Source of the DNA: Streptomyces globosus
GTDB lineage: Bacteria; Actinomycetota; Actinomycetes; Streptomycetales; Streptomycetaceae
Assembly (NCBI RefSeq): GCF_003325375.1
Contig: NZ_CP030862.1
Location: 933,501 to 997,500 of the forward strand
Direction of reading: 5' to 3'
DNA length: 64,000 bases
Shown: in pieces, positions 45,784-54,294 of the stretch
Layout: the number at the start of each line of letters is the position of its first letter
How positions within the stretch are numbered: the first letter of the stretch is position 1
Program-made: the position numbers and the translations under genes
The notes under the pieces: model-generated
Database searches by the model: none
Told to the model about the DNA's origin: nothing
The model's input: only the letters and a program-made list of their open reading frames with translations

Positions 45784-45811
45784 TTTACCCGCCTGATACG
45801 AGTTCTATGCT
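45784..45811 (+). promoter_or_regulatory. promoter of the SUFU-domain gene, leaderless
   Basis: TTTACC at 45784-45789 and TATGCT at 45806-45811 are 16 bp apart. The ATG at 45818 follows after six bases with no ribosome site, predicting a leaderless mRNA. Confidence 0.45.
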
Positions 45812-45817
45812 CGGCGC

Positions 45818-46402
45818 ATGGCAGAAATTCTGGCTCTCGTCGAAGCCCGGCTGCGCAGCGCCCTCGGCGAGCCCGACGCCCGCGCCGCCGTCACGTTCCT
45901 CGGCACCGACCGCATCGAGGTGCTCCGCTTCACCGGGGACGGCCTGGTGCGGTACGCGACCCTCGGCATGTCCGCGTCCCCGATGGCCGACCCGACCGCC
46001 GTGGTCGCCGACCCGCTGCGCGGGCCGCGGGCCGAGCTGGTGCTGACGGTGCGGGCGGGCCTGGCGCCCACCGACCGGGTGCTGCGGCCGCTCGCCGTGC
46101 TCGCCGCCTCGCCGCAGGTCGAGGGGCTGGTGGTGGCGCCCGGTGCGTCGCTCGACGTGGGCGAGCCGCTGTGGGAGGGCGCGCCGTTCACCTCGGTGCT
46201 CGTCGCGGAGCCCGGCGGGCTCGTCGAGGACCTCGAACTGGACGAGCCGATGGAGCCGGTGCGGTTCCTTCCGCTCCTGCCGATGACGGCGAACGAGGCC
46301 GCCTGGAAGCGGGTCCACGGCGCGGCGGCCCTCCAGGAGAGGTGGCTGGCGCGGGGGACGGACCTGCGCGACCCGCTGCGTACGTCCGTGGCGCTGGACT
46401 GA
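45818..46402 (+). CDS. suppressor-of-fused domain protein
   Basis: A 194-aa protein with the bacterial SUFU fold (core PFTSVLVAEPG and VRFLPLLPMTANEAAWK). In bacteria such proteins are often polymorphic-toxin immunity proteins or of unknown function. No toxin gene is next to it, so a housekeeping role is as likely. It is transcribed divergently from corA from its own promoter. Confidence 0.85.
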   Translation: MAEILALVEARLRSALGEPDARAAVTFLGTDRIEVLRFTGDGLVRYATLGMSASPMADPTAVVADPLRGPRAELVLTVRAGLAPTDRVLRPLAVLAASPQVEGLVVAPGASLDVGEPLWEGAPFTSVLVAEPGGLVEDLELDEPMEPVRFLPLLPMTANEAAWKRVHGAAALQERWLARGTDLRDPLRTSVALD

Positions 46403-46463
46403 GGCATCCGACCGGGTGATCGTGTCTTGACGGGGCGCCGGGCGGGGAGGAGCGTGGCTTCCT

Positions 46464-47105
46464 ATGAGGGGCGAACCGAGTTGCCCGAAGTGCGGTGGCC
46501 GGGTCAGGGCGCCCGGACTCTTCTCCGACTCCTGGCAGTGCGCGGTGCACGGCGCGGTGCACCCCCTGCAGCCCGTCGTCCCGCCCAGCGTCGAGGCCCT
46601 GGAGGTCGTCGTGCACCGGGCCCGGGTCCCGGTGTGGATGCCGTGGCCGCTGCCGGTGGGGTGGCTGTTCACGGGGGTGGCGGCGGCGGGTGACGACCGC
46701 AGCGGGGGCAGGGCGACCGCCGTGGCCTGCTCCGGGCCCGGACCGCTGGGCGGCCCCGGCGAGTTGCTGCTGATCGCCGAGGAGCTGGGCGTCGGGCTCG
46801 GCTCCCGCTACGCCGGCATCGACGGCCCCGACCCCGGTTCCGCCATCGACGTCTCCTCCCCGCCGCACGCCAAGGTCGTCGCGGGCGGCCGGCCGACACC
46901 GCTGTGGCACGTGAACGGGGCCCCCGAGGACCGGGCCGTCTTCGCCGGGGAGGCGCGGGGCCTGTGGCTGTGGGCCGTCGCCTGGCCCGAGCAGTCGGGC
47001 CTCCTGATGTACGACGAACTGGTCCTGACGGACCTGCGCGAGGCGGGTGCGGAGGTGGACATGCTGCCCTGCGGGGCCCTCAGCCCGCGGATCCTCGGCC
47101 CGTAG
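46464..47105 (+). CDS. DUF6758 protein with N-terminal zinc ribbon
   Basis: A 213-aa protein. CPKCGG at residues 7-12 and a later Cys/His pair (CAVHGAVH) form a likely zinc ribbon. The remaining domain, with VWMPWPLPVGW and AVAWPEQSGLLMYDELVL, is the DUF6758 core. This family is conserved in Streptomyces next to a PHP-domain gene, as here. Function is unknown. ATG 46464 follows AGGAGCG. Confidence 0.82.
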   Translation: MRGEPSCPKCGGRVRAPGLFSDSWQCAVHGAVHPLQPVVPPSVEALEVVVHRARVPVWMPWPLPVGWLFTGVAAAGDDRSGGRATAVACSGPGPLGGPGELLLIAEELGVGLGSRYAGIDGPDPGSAIDVSSPPHAKVVAGGRPTPLWHVNGAPEDRAVFAGEARGLWLWAVAWPEQSGLLMYDELVLTDLREAGAEVDMLPCGALSPRILGP

Positions 47106-47236
47106 GCGTCCGCCGCAGTGCCGTCGCCGCCGCCCTGGGCGGGGCGGTCGCCGGGGCGCCGCGGCGGACCGGGGGACGGAGGGGCCGCGGCCGGGCGTTA
47201 TCCTGGGGTGTCCCCGCAACCCCGACCCCTGGAGCC

Positions 47237-48109
47237 ATGGCCGTGCGCATCGACCTGCACGCCCACTCCACGGCGTCCGACGGGACCGACACCCCCGCCG
47301 AGCTGGTCCGCGCCGCGGCCGCCGCCGGGCTGGACGTCGTCGCGCTCACCGACCACGACACCGTCGCGGGGCACGCCGAGGCCATCGCGGCCGCCACTGC
47401 CGGGCTGACCGTCGTCCCCGGCATGGAGCTCTCCTGCCGCCTCGACGGTATCGGCATGCACATGCTCGCGTACCTCTTCGACCCCGAGGAGCCCGAGCTC
47501 GCCCGCGAGCGGGAGCTCGTCCGCGACGACCGCACCCCGCGCGCCCAGGCGATGATCGCCAAGCTGCGCGGCCTCGGCGTGGACGTCACCTGGGAGCAGG
47601 TCTCCCGGATCGCCGCCGGCGGCTCCGTCGGCCGGCCCCACATCGCCACCGCCCTCGTCGAGCTCGGCGTCGTGCCCACCGTGTCGGACGCGTTCACTCC
47701 GGACTGGCTCGCGGACGGCGGGCGCGCCTACGCCGAGAAGCACGAGCTCGACCCGTTCGAGGCCGTACGCCTGGTCAAGGCGGCCGGCGGCGTCACCGTG
47801 TTCGCGCACCCCGCCGCCGTCAAGCGCGGCCGCTGTGTGCCCGAGTCGGCGATAGCCGAACTCGCCGCCGCCGGACTGGACGGCATCGAGGTCGACCACA
47901 TGGACCACGACGACGCCACGCGCGCCCGGCTGCGCGGCCTGGCAGGCGACCTCGGTCTGCTCGTGACCGGCTCCAGCGACTACCACGGCAGCCGCAAGAC
48001 CTGCCGCCTCGGTGACTACACCACCGACCCGGAGGTCTACGGCGAGATCACGCGCCGCGCGGCGGGGGCCTTCCCCGTCCCGGGCGCCGGCGGAGACACG
48101 CGCGCGTAA
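47237..48109 (+). CDS. PHP-domain phosphoesterase (RNase AM/YciV type)
   Basis: A 290-aa metal-dependent phosphoesterase. Visible PHP motifs are DLHAHSTASDG near residue 5, LTDHDTVAG near 37, GMELSC, VFAHPAAV and GSSDYHG near 260. Relatives act as 5'-to-3' exonucleases on nucleotides or short RNA (RNase AM, formerly YciV/TrpH). ATG 47237 has GGAG very close by. Codons upstream overlap the DUF6758 gene and were rejected. Confidence 0.92.
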   Translation: MAVRIDLHAHSTASDGTDTPAELVRAAAAAGLDVVALTDHDTVAGHAEAIAAATAGLTVVPGMELSCRLDGIGMHMLAYLFDPEEPELARERELVRDDRTPRAQAMIAKLRGLGVDVTWEQVSRIAAGGSVGRPHIATALVELGVVPTVSDAFTPDWLADGGRAYAEKHELDPFEAVRLVKAAGGVTVFAHPAAVKRGRCVPESAIAELAAAGLDGIEVDHMDHDDATRARLRGLAGDLGLLVTGSSDYHGSRKTCRLGDYTTDPEVYGEITRRAAGAFPVPGAGGDTRA

Positions 48110-48202
48110 GGCCGCCCCGCCCGGCAGCCGCCGGGCCCGCGCCCGCACGCCCCGCCCCCAGCACCCTCCTGCGAAACACCCCTCTCTCTGCAAGGCATCA
48201 CT

Positions 48203-48808
48203 GTGTTCGACTTCGCCGTCTTCGGATCCCTATTTCTCACGCTTTTTGTGATTATGGACCCTCCGGGGATCACGCCGATCTTCCTCGCCCTGACCTCCGG
48301 CCGCCCCGTCAAGGTGCAGCGCCGGATGGCCTGGCAGGCCGTCTGCGTGGCCTTCGGCGTCATCGCCGTCTTCGGTATCTGCGGCCAGCAGATCCTCGAC
48401 TACCTGCACGTCTCCGTCCCGGCGCTGATGATCGCCGGCGGTCTGCTGCTCCTGCTCATCGCCCTCGACCTGCTGACCGGGAAGACGGACGAGCCGAAGC
48501 AGACCAAGGACGTCAACGTCGCCCTTGTCCCGCTCGGCATGCCGCTGCTCGCCGGTCCGGGTGCCATCGTCTCCGTCATCCTGGCCGTGCAGAAGGCCGA
48601 CGGCGTCGCGGGGCAGGTCTCGGTCTGGGCCGCGATCGTCGCGATGCACGCGGTCCTGTGGCTGACGATGCGCTACTCGCTGGTGATCATCCGGGTCATC
48701 AAGGACGGCGGCGTCGTCCTCGTGACGCGGCTCGCGGGCATGATGCTCTCCGCCATCGCCGTCCAGCAGATCATCAACGGCGTGCTCCAGGTCGTCCGCG
48801 GCGCCTGA
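48203..48808 (+). CDS. MarC-family integral membrane protein
   Basis: A 201-aa protein with six membrane segments and the family pattern LFVIMDPPGITPIFLAL near residues 14-30 and VPLGMPLLAGPGAI near 109-122. MarC proteins are transporter-like, with no settled substrate; the link to multiple antibiotic resistance is historical. GTG 48203 is the start. A strong terminator follows. Confidence 0.93.
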   Translation: MFDFAVFGSLFLTLFVIMDPPGITPIFLALTSGRPVKVQRRMAWQAVCVAFGVIAVFGICGQQILDYLHVSVPALMIAGGLLLLLIALDLLTGKTDEPKQTKDVNVALVPLGMPLLAGPGAIVSVILAVQKADGVAGQVSVWAAIVAMHAVLWLTMRYSLVIIRVIKDGGVVLVTRLAGMMLSAIAVQQIINGVLQVVRGA

Positions 48809-48827
48809 CGCCCCGCGCCCGCGCATG

Positions 48828-48863
48828 CGAACGCCCCCGCACCGGATGGTGCGGGGGCGTTCG
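48828..48863. terminator. bidirectional terminator after marC-type gene
   Basis: A perfect 16-bp inverted repeat (48828-48843 and 48848-48863, loop GGAT) between the convergent MarC and 50-aa protein genes. Confidence 0.8.
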
Positions 48864-48881
48864 GCGTGTGCGGGCGAAGCG

Positions 48882-49034
48882 TCAGGAGGACGCACTCTCG
48901 GCCGGTCGGATCAGGATGCGCTGGCCGATCGAGGCCGCCTGCTGCACGATCCGGTTGACGGAGGCCGCGTCCACGACGGTGCTGTCCACGGCCGATCCGT
49001 CGACGTCGTCCAGGCGCAGAATCTCGAAGCGCAC
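48882..49034 (-). CDS. conserved 50-aa small protein
   Basis: The reading frame GTG 49034 to TGA 48882 encodes MRFEILRLDDVDGSAVDSTV followed by a helix ending RILIRPAESASS. AAGGGAG lies eight bases before the GTG. The protein has the composition of a folded beta-alpha unit, with no membrane segment. It is bounded by a terminator on one side and an AT-rich promoter-like patch on the other, so it is probably monocistronic. I recall similar 50-aa proteins in Streptomyces but no function. Confidence 0.72.
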   Translation of the reverse strand: MRFEILRLDDVDGSAVDSTVVDAASVNRIVQQAASIGQRILIRPAESASS

Positions 49035-49128
49035 GGCTTCTCCCTTCGTCAGTGTTCTCCTTGCACTGTTCCAACCGAGGGGAGGAGAGAAACATTCCCT
49101 ACGCTAAAGAAATTTTTTCCCAGGCTAA
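49035..49128 (-). promoter_or_regulatory. AT-rich patch upstream of the 50-aa gene
   Basis: Around 49100-49130 the sequence is strikingly AT-rich (a run of six T within AAATTTTTTCC on the plus strand). Read leftward, TTAGCC and TAGCGT are 16 bp apart, a plausible promoter for the 50-aa gene. It also immediately follows the stop of the hydrolase gene at 49129. Confidence 0.35.
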
Positions 49129-49989
49129 CTACCTGTGGTCCACGGACGCCCAGAACGATGCCAGGGCCCTGGCCGTGGCCTGCGGGTTCTCCGCGTTCGG
49201 GGAGTGCTCCGCCCCCGCCACGACCACCCGCCGCGCCCCGAGACGATCCGCCATGTCGTCGAGCAGCGGCACCGGCCACGCGTAGTCCACCTCGCCGGAG
49301 ACGACCATCTTGGGCAGGTCCACGGCGGCGAGCCCGTCGACCCGGTCCGGCTCGGAGACGAGCACCCGCCCCGTGGCGATCAACTGCTCCGGCACGGTCG
49401 CCAGCCAGCGGCCGCGCAGGAACTCCTCCAGCTCCGGCGCGTCCGGCACCGCGTCCTCCGGATCGTACGAGCGCATCGCGGCCCACACGCCCGCCATGTC
49501 CTCGCGCATCGCCTCCAGCGCCGCCACCAGCAGCTTCGTCCGCGCCTGCTGCTCCTCGGAGATCGCGCCCGGCCCGCTGCTCATCAGCGTCAGCGAGGCG
49601 AACGGCGCAGCGTCCCGCAGCACCGCGGCCCGCGCGACCAGGCCGCCCAGCGAGTGCCCCAGCAGGTGGAGCGGCCCCGCGCCGCCGAGTACGGCGGCCT
49701 GCGCGAGGACGTCGCGCGCCAGCTCCTCCAAGGCGTACGCGGACTCCTCGCGCGGCCCCGGCGTCTCGTGCTGCCCGCGCCCGTCGACCGCGACGACCCG
49801 GTACCCGGCCGCGGCCAGCGGCTCCAGCAGCCCGATGAAGTCCTCCTTGCTCCCGGTGAACCCGGGAACCAGCAGGGCGGTGCCGCGCTCCGGCGCACCC
49901 GCCTCGTGCACGGCGAAGTCGCCGCGGGCGGTGGTCAGGCGGTACGCGCGGGCGTCGGACGGGAGGGTCAGGCGGGGCGGCTTGCTCAT
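49129..49989 (-). CDS. alpha/beta-fold hydrolase
   Basis: A 286-aa serine hydrolase. The nucleophile elbow GHSLGG lies near residues 108-113, the oxyanion region is GFTGSKEDF, and the histidine sits in GAEHSPNAENP near the C-terminus. The length fits a simple esterase or peroxidase-like hydrolase. It has no signal peptide; the substrate is unknown. It lies downstream of the helicase gene on the same strand but is separated by a hairpin. Confidence 0.9.
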   Translation of the reverse strand: MSKPPRLTLPSDARAYRLTTARGDFAVHEAGAPERGTALLVPGFTGSKEDFIGLLEPLAAAGYRVVAVDGRGQHETPGPREESAYALEELARDVLAQAAVLGGAGPLHLLGHSLGGLVARAAVLRDAAPFASLTLMSSGPGAISEEQQARTKLLVAALEAMREDMAGVWAAMRSYDPEDAVPDAPELEEFLRGRWLATVPEQLIATGRVLVSEPDRVDGLAAVDLPKMVVSGEVDYAWPVPLLDDMADRLGARRVVVAGAEHSPNAENPQATARALASFWASVDHR

Positions 49990-50054
49990 GGCCCGAGGTT
50001 ACCGGCCCGTAGGAAGGCGTCCACTCCGAGGGCCGCCCTGCCCGGGAACGCCGA

Positions 50055-50086
50055 GGGCCCGGCCCCCCGAGAGGGGAGCCGGGCCC
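50055..50086 (-). terminator. hairpin after the helicase gene
   Basis: GGGCCCGGC at 50055-50063 pairs with GCCGGGCCC at 50078-50086, with further CCCC/GGGG pairing inside. It lies just past the helicase stop at 50110, read leftward. Confidence 0.6.
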
Positions 50087-50109
50087 GTGCCACGGTGCTA
50101 CGGGGGCCC

Positions 50110-52191
50110 TCAGGCCTCCGCGGCGGGTGCGACGGCCTTGCGGGTGCGGGTGCGCTTCGGCTTGGCCGGGGCCTCCTCGGCGGCAGCGGCGGCCTCGGCG
50201 ACCGGAGCCTCCGCGGCGGGTGCGACGGCCTTGCGGGTGCGGGTGCGCTTCGGCTTGGCCGGCGCCTCCTCGGCCGCAGGGGCCTCGGCGACCGCTGCGG
50301 GCGCCGCGGCCGGAGCGGCAGCGGCGGCCTTGCGCGGGGCACGCGTGGTGCGGCGGGCCCGGACGGGCTCGGCCGGCGGCGCGATCTGGAAGTCCGGCTC
50401 CGGCCCGGCGGGCAGCACCGGCGCCTCGACGGGCGCGGCCGCGGCCGCCGCCAGGATCGAGGTCTGGGTGGGCTTGCGGGTCCGGGCGGCCCGGCGCGGC
50501 GCGGCAGCGGCCTTGGCCGGCGCAGCCTTGGCAGGAGCCTCGGCGGCGGGGGCCTCGACCACCGGCGCCTTGGCGGCCGGCGCCTCGGCGGCGGGCACGC
50601 CGGCGACCGGAGCCTCGACGGCCGGAGCCGTGGCGACGGCGGCAGCGGCGGCGTCCGCCGCCGACACCCGGGTCCGCCGGCGGCGCGGCCTGCGCGGCTC
50701 GTCCGCGACCGCGGCGGGCGCCTCGGCGGCGGAAACCTCGGCCACCGCGGCGGGAGCCGCGGCCGCAGCCGCCTCGGCCGCCTCGGCCACCTCGGCACCG
50801 CCGCGCGTACGCCGGCGCTGGCGCGGAGTCCGCGTCCGGGCCGGGCGCTCCGCCTCGGCGGAGGCCGCCGGACGGCGCTCGCCGCGGCCGCCCCGGCCGC
50901 CGCGGCCGCCGGTCTCGCCCAGGTCCTCGATCTCCTCGGCGTCCAGACCGGCCCGCACGCGCTCGGCGCGCGGCAGGACACCCTTGGTGCCGGCGGGGAT
51001 CCCCAGCTCCTCGTAGAGGTGCGCGGAGGTGGAGTACGTCTCGACCGGGTTGTGGAAGTCGAGCTCCAGCGCCTTGTTGATCAGCTGCCAGCGCGGGATG
51101 TCGTCCCAGTCGACCAGCGTGATCGCGGTGCCCTTGTTGCCCGCGCGGCCGGTGCGGCCGACCCGGTGCAGGAAGGTCTTCTCGTCCTCGGGCGTCTGGT
51201 AGTTGATGACGTGCGTCACGCCCTCGACGTCGATGCCGCGCGCGGCGACGTCGGTGCACACCAGGACGTCGACCTTGCCGTTGCGGAACGCGCGCAGCGC
51301 CTGCTCGCGCGCCCCCTGGCCCAGGTCGCCGTGGACGGCGCCGGCCGCGAAGCCGCGCCGCTCCAGCTGCTCGGCGATGTCCGCCGCGGTGCGCTTGGTC
51401 CGGCAGAAGATCATGGCGAGTCCGCGGCCCTCGGCCTGCAGGACGCGGGCCACGAGCTCCGGCTTGTCCATGTTGTGCGCGCGGTAGACGCGCTGCGTGA
51501 TGTTGGCGACGGTCGCGCCCTCGTCGTCGGGCGAGGTAGCGCGGATGTGCGTCGGCTGCGTCATGTAGCGGCGGGCCAGGCCGATGACGGCGCCCGGCAT
51601 GGTCGCCGAGAACAGCATCGTCTGCCGCTTGGCCGGCAGGTGGTTGATGATCTTCTCGACGTCGGGCAGGAAGCCCAGGTCGAGCATCTCGTCGGCCTCG
51701 TCCAGCACCAGCGCCTTGACGCGCGACAGGTCGAGCTTGCGCTGGCCGGCCAGGTCGAGCAGGCGGCCGGGCGTGCCGACGATGACGTCGACGCCCTTCT
51801 TGAGCGCCTCGACCTGCGGCTCGTACGCGCGTCCGCCGTATATGGCGAGGACCCGGACGTTGCGGACCTTTCCGGCGGTCAGCAGGTCGTTCGTCACCTG
51901 GGTGCACAGCTCGCGCGTCGGGACGACGACGAGGGCCTGGGGGGAGTCGGTGAGCTGGTCGGGCGTGGCCCGGCCGGCCTCGACGTCCGCGGGGACGACG
52001 ACGCGCTCCAGCAGCGGAAGGCCGAAACCGAGCGTCTTGCCGGTTCCGGTCTTGGCCTGTCCGATGACGTCCGTGCCGGAGAGGGCGACGGGGAGGGTCA
52101 TCTCCTGGATGGGGAAGGGGGTCGTGATGCCGACGGCTTCGAGGGCCTCGGCGGTCTCGGGAAAGATCCCGAGTTCTCGGAACGTAGTCAG
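50110..52191 (-). CDS. DEAD-box RNA helicase with Ala/Lys-rich tail
   Basis: A 693-aa ATP-dependent RNA helicase (RhlE/CsdA type). Motifs are Q-motif FPIQEMT, motif I AKTGTGKT, PTREL, DEADEMLD, SAT and the C-terminal HRVGRTGRAG. After about residue 430 comes a long disordered tail rich in Ala, Pro, Lys and Arg, with RTRTRKA-like units suited to RNA binding. No ATG, GTG or TTG lies near the conserved N-terminus. CTG 52191 (LTTFRELGIFPE), with GAGG eight bases ahead, is the likely start; a GTG at 52287 would add 32 atypical residues. Confidence 0.92.
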   Translation of the reverse strand: MTTFRELGIFPETAEALEAVGITTPFPIQEMTLPVALSGTDVIGQAKTGTGKTLGFGLPLLERVVVPADVEAGRATPDQLTDSPQALVVVPTRELCTQVTNDLLTAGKVRNVRVLAIYGGRAYEPQVEALKKGVDVIVGTPGRLLDLAGQRKLDLSRVKALVLDEADEMLDLGFLPDVEKIINHLPAKRQTMLFSATMPGAVIGLARRYMTQPTHIRATSPDDEGATVANITQRVYRAHNMDKPELVARVLQAEGRGLAMIFCRTKRTAADIAEQLERRGFAAGAVHGDLGQGAREQALRAFRNGKVDVLVCTDVAARGIDVEGVTHVINYQTPEDEKTFLHRVGRTGRAGNKGTAITLVDWDDIPRWQLINKALELDFHNPVETYSTSAHLYEELGIPAGTKGVLPRAERVRAGLDAEEIEDLGETGGRGGRGGRGERRPAASAEAERPARTRTPRQRRRTRGGAEVAEAAEAAAAAAPAAVAEVSAAEAPAAVADEPRRPRRRRTRVSAADAAAAAVATAPAVEAPVAGVPAAEAPAAKAPVVEAPAAEAPAKAAPAKAAAAPRRAARTRKPTQTSILAAAAAAPVEAPVLPAGPEPDFQIAPPAEPVRARRTTRAPRKAAAAAPAAAPAAVAEAPAAEEAPAKPKRTRTRKAVAPAAEAPVAEAAAAAEEAPAKPKRTRTRKAVAPAAEA
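50114..50262 (-). repeat. 93-bp-period tandem repeat in the helicase tail
   Basis: A 56-bp sequence at 50114-50169 recurs identically at 50207-50262. The 93-bp offset equals 31 codons, so frame is kept and the encoded PAKPKRTRTRKAVAPAAEA block is duplicated. Shorter diverged copies occur further into the tail. Confidence 0.8.
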
Positions 52192-52567
52192 GGTGCTGCC
52201 TCTTCTGTGAGACGCGGTGCGAGGCGGCGAGGGGGTCCACCGTGCCGTGCTTGCCGTACTGCGACGTGCGAAGCTGCGCGGGACCACTGCCTTCGCTCAA
52301 GCGCTTGCGCCGCTGAGGGGGCCCCTCTCGGACGCGGTACGCATGGACGTACGCATCACCGAGGGCGGTCGGGTTGGAGCCGATCGGGCCACCGACCGGG
52401 CATCCTCATTCGGATGGCCCGCCGAGTATCCGGCAGGCGCATTACCACTGTACCCCGGATTCCCGCAGGCGTGTCTGGTGAATTCACCTGGTCGTCGCGT
52501 CCGGGTGTACGGGACGTCGTGCGACGTGGTGGCCTCGGCGTCCCCGGGGCGGGCTATTGTGCGGACC
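52192..52567. promoter_or_regulatory. divergent helicase / ferritin-like intergenic region
   Basis: About 376 bp between the CTG helicase start and the next gene. TATTGT at 52555-52560 lies seven bases before ATG 52568, predicting a leaderless transcript. An AT-richer section near 52400-52490 may hold the helicase promoter. No small gene is convincing. Confidence 0.35.
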
Positions 52568-53326
52568 ATGTCGACCGTAGAAAACGCAACGCCCGCCGAC
52601 GACGGCGCCTCCGCCGGGTCCGGCGGCATCGCCGCCCAGGACTGGGCGACCGCCTCGGCCTCGCCGCAGTACCGGGCCGCCGTCGTGGACCTCCTGGGCG
52701 CGCTCGCGTACGGCGAGCTGGCCGCATTCGAGCGCCTCGCGGAGGACGCGAAGCTCGCGCCCACCCTCGACGACAAGGCCGAGCTCGCGAAGATGGCCGC
52801 CGCCGAGTTCCACCACTTCGAGCGGCTGCGCGACCGGCTCGCCGCGATCGACGCCGAGCCGACCGCCGCGATGGAGCCCTTCGCCAAGGGCGTCGACGAC
52901 TTCCACCGCCAGACCGCCCCGTCGGACTGGCTGGAGGGCCTGGTCAAGGCGTACGTGGGCGACTCGATCGCCAGTGACTTCTACCGCGAGGTCGCCAGCC
53001 ACCTGGACGCGGACACCCGCGCCCTGGTGCTGGGCGTGCTCGACGACACCGGCCACGGCGGCTTCGCCGTGGAGAAGGTCCGCGCCGCCATCGAGGCCGA
53101 CCCGCGCTGCGGCGGCCGGCTCGCCCTGTGGGCGCGCCGCCTGATGGGCGAGGCCCTCTCGCAGGCGCAGCGGGTCGTCGCCGAGCGCGACGCCCTGTCG
53201 ACCATGCTCGTCGGCGGGGTCGACGGGATGGCGGCCGGCTTCGACCTGGCAGCCGTCGGCGAGATGTTCGCCCGCATCACCAAGGCGCACACCAAGCGGA
53301 TGGCGGCCCTGGGCCTCGCCGCCTGA
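52568..53326 (+). CDS. ferritin-like fold protein
   Basis: A 252-aa four-helix-bundle protein of the ferritin-like superfamily, related to the MiaE-like actinobacterial group (Rv3210c from memory). Candidate metal ligands are in GELAAFERLAEDA near residue 56 and in EFHHFERLRDRL near 81-92, with a further acidic pair in the second half. No established reaction is known. ATG 52568 is preceded by a -10 rather than a ribosome site. It is divergent from the helicase, as in mycobacteria. Confidence 0.85.
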   Translation: MSTVENATPADDGASAGSGGIAAQDWATASASPQYRAAVVDLLGALAYGELAAFERLAEDAKLAPTLDDKAELAKMAAAEFHHFERLRDRLAAIDAEPTAAMEPFAKGVDDFHRQTAPSDWLEGLVKAYVGDSIASDFYREVASHLDADTRALVLGVLDDTGHGGFAVEKVRAAIEADPRCGGRLALWARRLMGEALSQAQRVVAERDALSTMLVGGVDGMAAGFDLAAVGEMFARITKAHTKRMAALGLAA

Positions 53327-53355
53327 CACCCGCGGTTCCGGCTGCGGCCGTACGG

Positions 53356-53388
53356 CGGCCCCGGCGCGCGCACCGCGCACCGGGGCCG
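53356..53388. terminator. hairpin between convergent genes
   Basis: CGGCCCCG at 53356-53363 pairs with CGGGGCCG at 53381-53388, with partial GC pairing inside. It lies between the ferritin-like gene and the convergent small membrane protein gene. Confidence 0.5.
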
Positions 53389-53460
53389 AGGCGTCAGGAT
53401 CCGCCGGAGGGGCCGCCGGGCGGGCGGCGTCCGGTGCGGGATCGGGGCGCGCGGGGACGG

Positions 53461-53760
53461 TCAGCCCCGCGACGGAAGCGAAAACGGAGCCCGGCGGGGG
53501 CCGCCGGCGGACCCGCCCGGCCGCAGCAGCAACGACAGCACCACGGCGGACACCAGCACCGCGCCGGCCAGCGTCGCCATCGGACTGGCGTGCCCCGGGC
53601 CGAGCGCGTACCCCGTCAGCCAGGCCCCGAACAGGGCGCCGAGCACCCCGCTGGCGAGCACCAGCCGGGCGGCCGGCAGGCGCCGGGCGAGCAGGCGCAC
53701 CGCCGCCGCGGCCAGGGCCAGGCCCAACAGGGCGGAGCCGAGCGCTTCCAGCAGCAGCAT
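53461..53760 (-). CDS. small membrane protein
   Basis: A 99-aa protein with about three membrane helices (residues 3-22, 32-50 and 60-80) and a short basic tail. ATG 53760 has GGGAGG five bases upstream, which decides the start; the open frame further upstream has shadow-like Arg/Gly-rich composition. Function is unknown. It lies downstream of the DUF3107 and TetR genes on the same strand. Confidence 0.75.
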   Translation of the reverse strand: MLLLEALGSALLGLALAAAAVRLLARRLPAARLVLASGVLGALFGAWLTGYALGPGHASPMATLAGAVLVSAVVLSLLLRPGGSAGGPRRAPFSLPSRG

Positions 53761-53900
53761 GAGGGCCTCCCGCAGGCCGGAGCCGAACCAGGTCAGAGCC
53801 GTCCTACCCGAAGCGGAAGACGCGGAAACGGCCCGGCGGAAGCAACCGCCGGGCCGTTTCGGCCAGTTCCCGGACGCCCTTGCAGACGCCCGACACCGCG

Positions 53901-54128
53901 TCAGAGCGCGCCGAAGCCGACCTTGCGGACGTTCGGCTCGCCCAGGTCCACGTACGACAGGCGGTCGGACGGCACCAGGACCCGGCGGCCCTTGGTGTCG
54001 GTGAGGCTGAGCAGCGGCTCCGAACCGGTCAGCGCGGCCGCGACGATGCGCTCCAGCTCCTCGGCGCTCAGGTCGCTCTCCAGCACGATCTCCCGGGGTG
54101 CGTGCTGCACGCCGATCTTGACCTCCAC
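53901..54128 (-). CDS. DUF3107 protein
   Basis: A 75-aa protein starting MEVKIGVQHAPREIVLESD. It is a compact beta-rich DUF3107 member (TB9.4/Rv3208A in M. tuberculosis, from memory), thought to be an ATP-binding-like small protein but without a known function. GTG 54128 has GGAGGGA seven bases upstream. It sits beside the TetR gene, as in mycobacteria. Confidence 0.9.
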   Translation of the reverse strand: MEVKIGVQHAPREIVLESDLSAEELERIVAAALTGSEPLLSLTDTKGRRVLVPSDRLSYVDLGEPNVRKVGFGAL

Positions 54129-54294
54129 GGCTTCGTCCCTCCGACGGTCGTTGTGCGCGATCAGCCGCGCCGTACCGGTCCACATTAGCCCGCAGAGGGG
54201 ACGGGCGAGCCGTGCTCCGGGCACGCTCGCAGCGAACAGCGCGGGGCGGCGCGGACCGGTGCGGCCGGCGCCGCCCCGCGGCCGGTCCGGGCGG

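Noticed and set aside
49052..49285. Rightward frame covering the AT-rich patch before the hydrolase stop
   Set aside because: Its second half is the complement of the hydrolase gene and the start lacks support.
49135..52977. Rightward open frame of 1280 codons over the hydrolase and helicase genes
   Set aside because: It is the complement of genes with clear catalytic motifs; the composition is His/Arg/Gly-rich.
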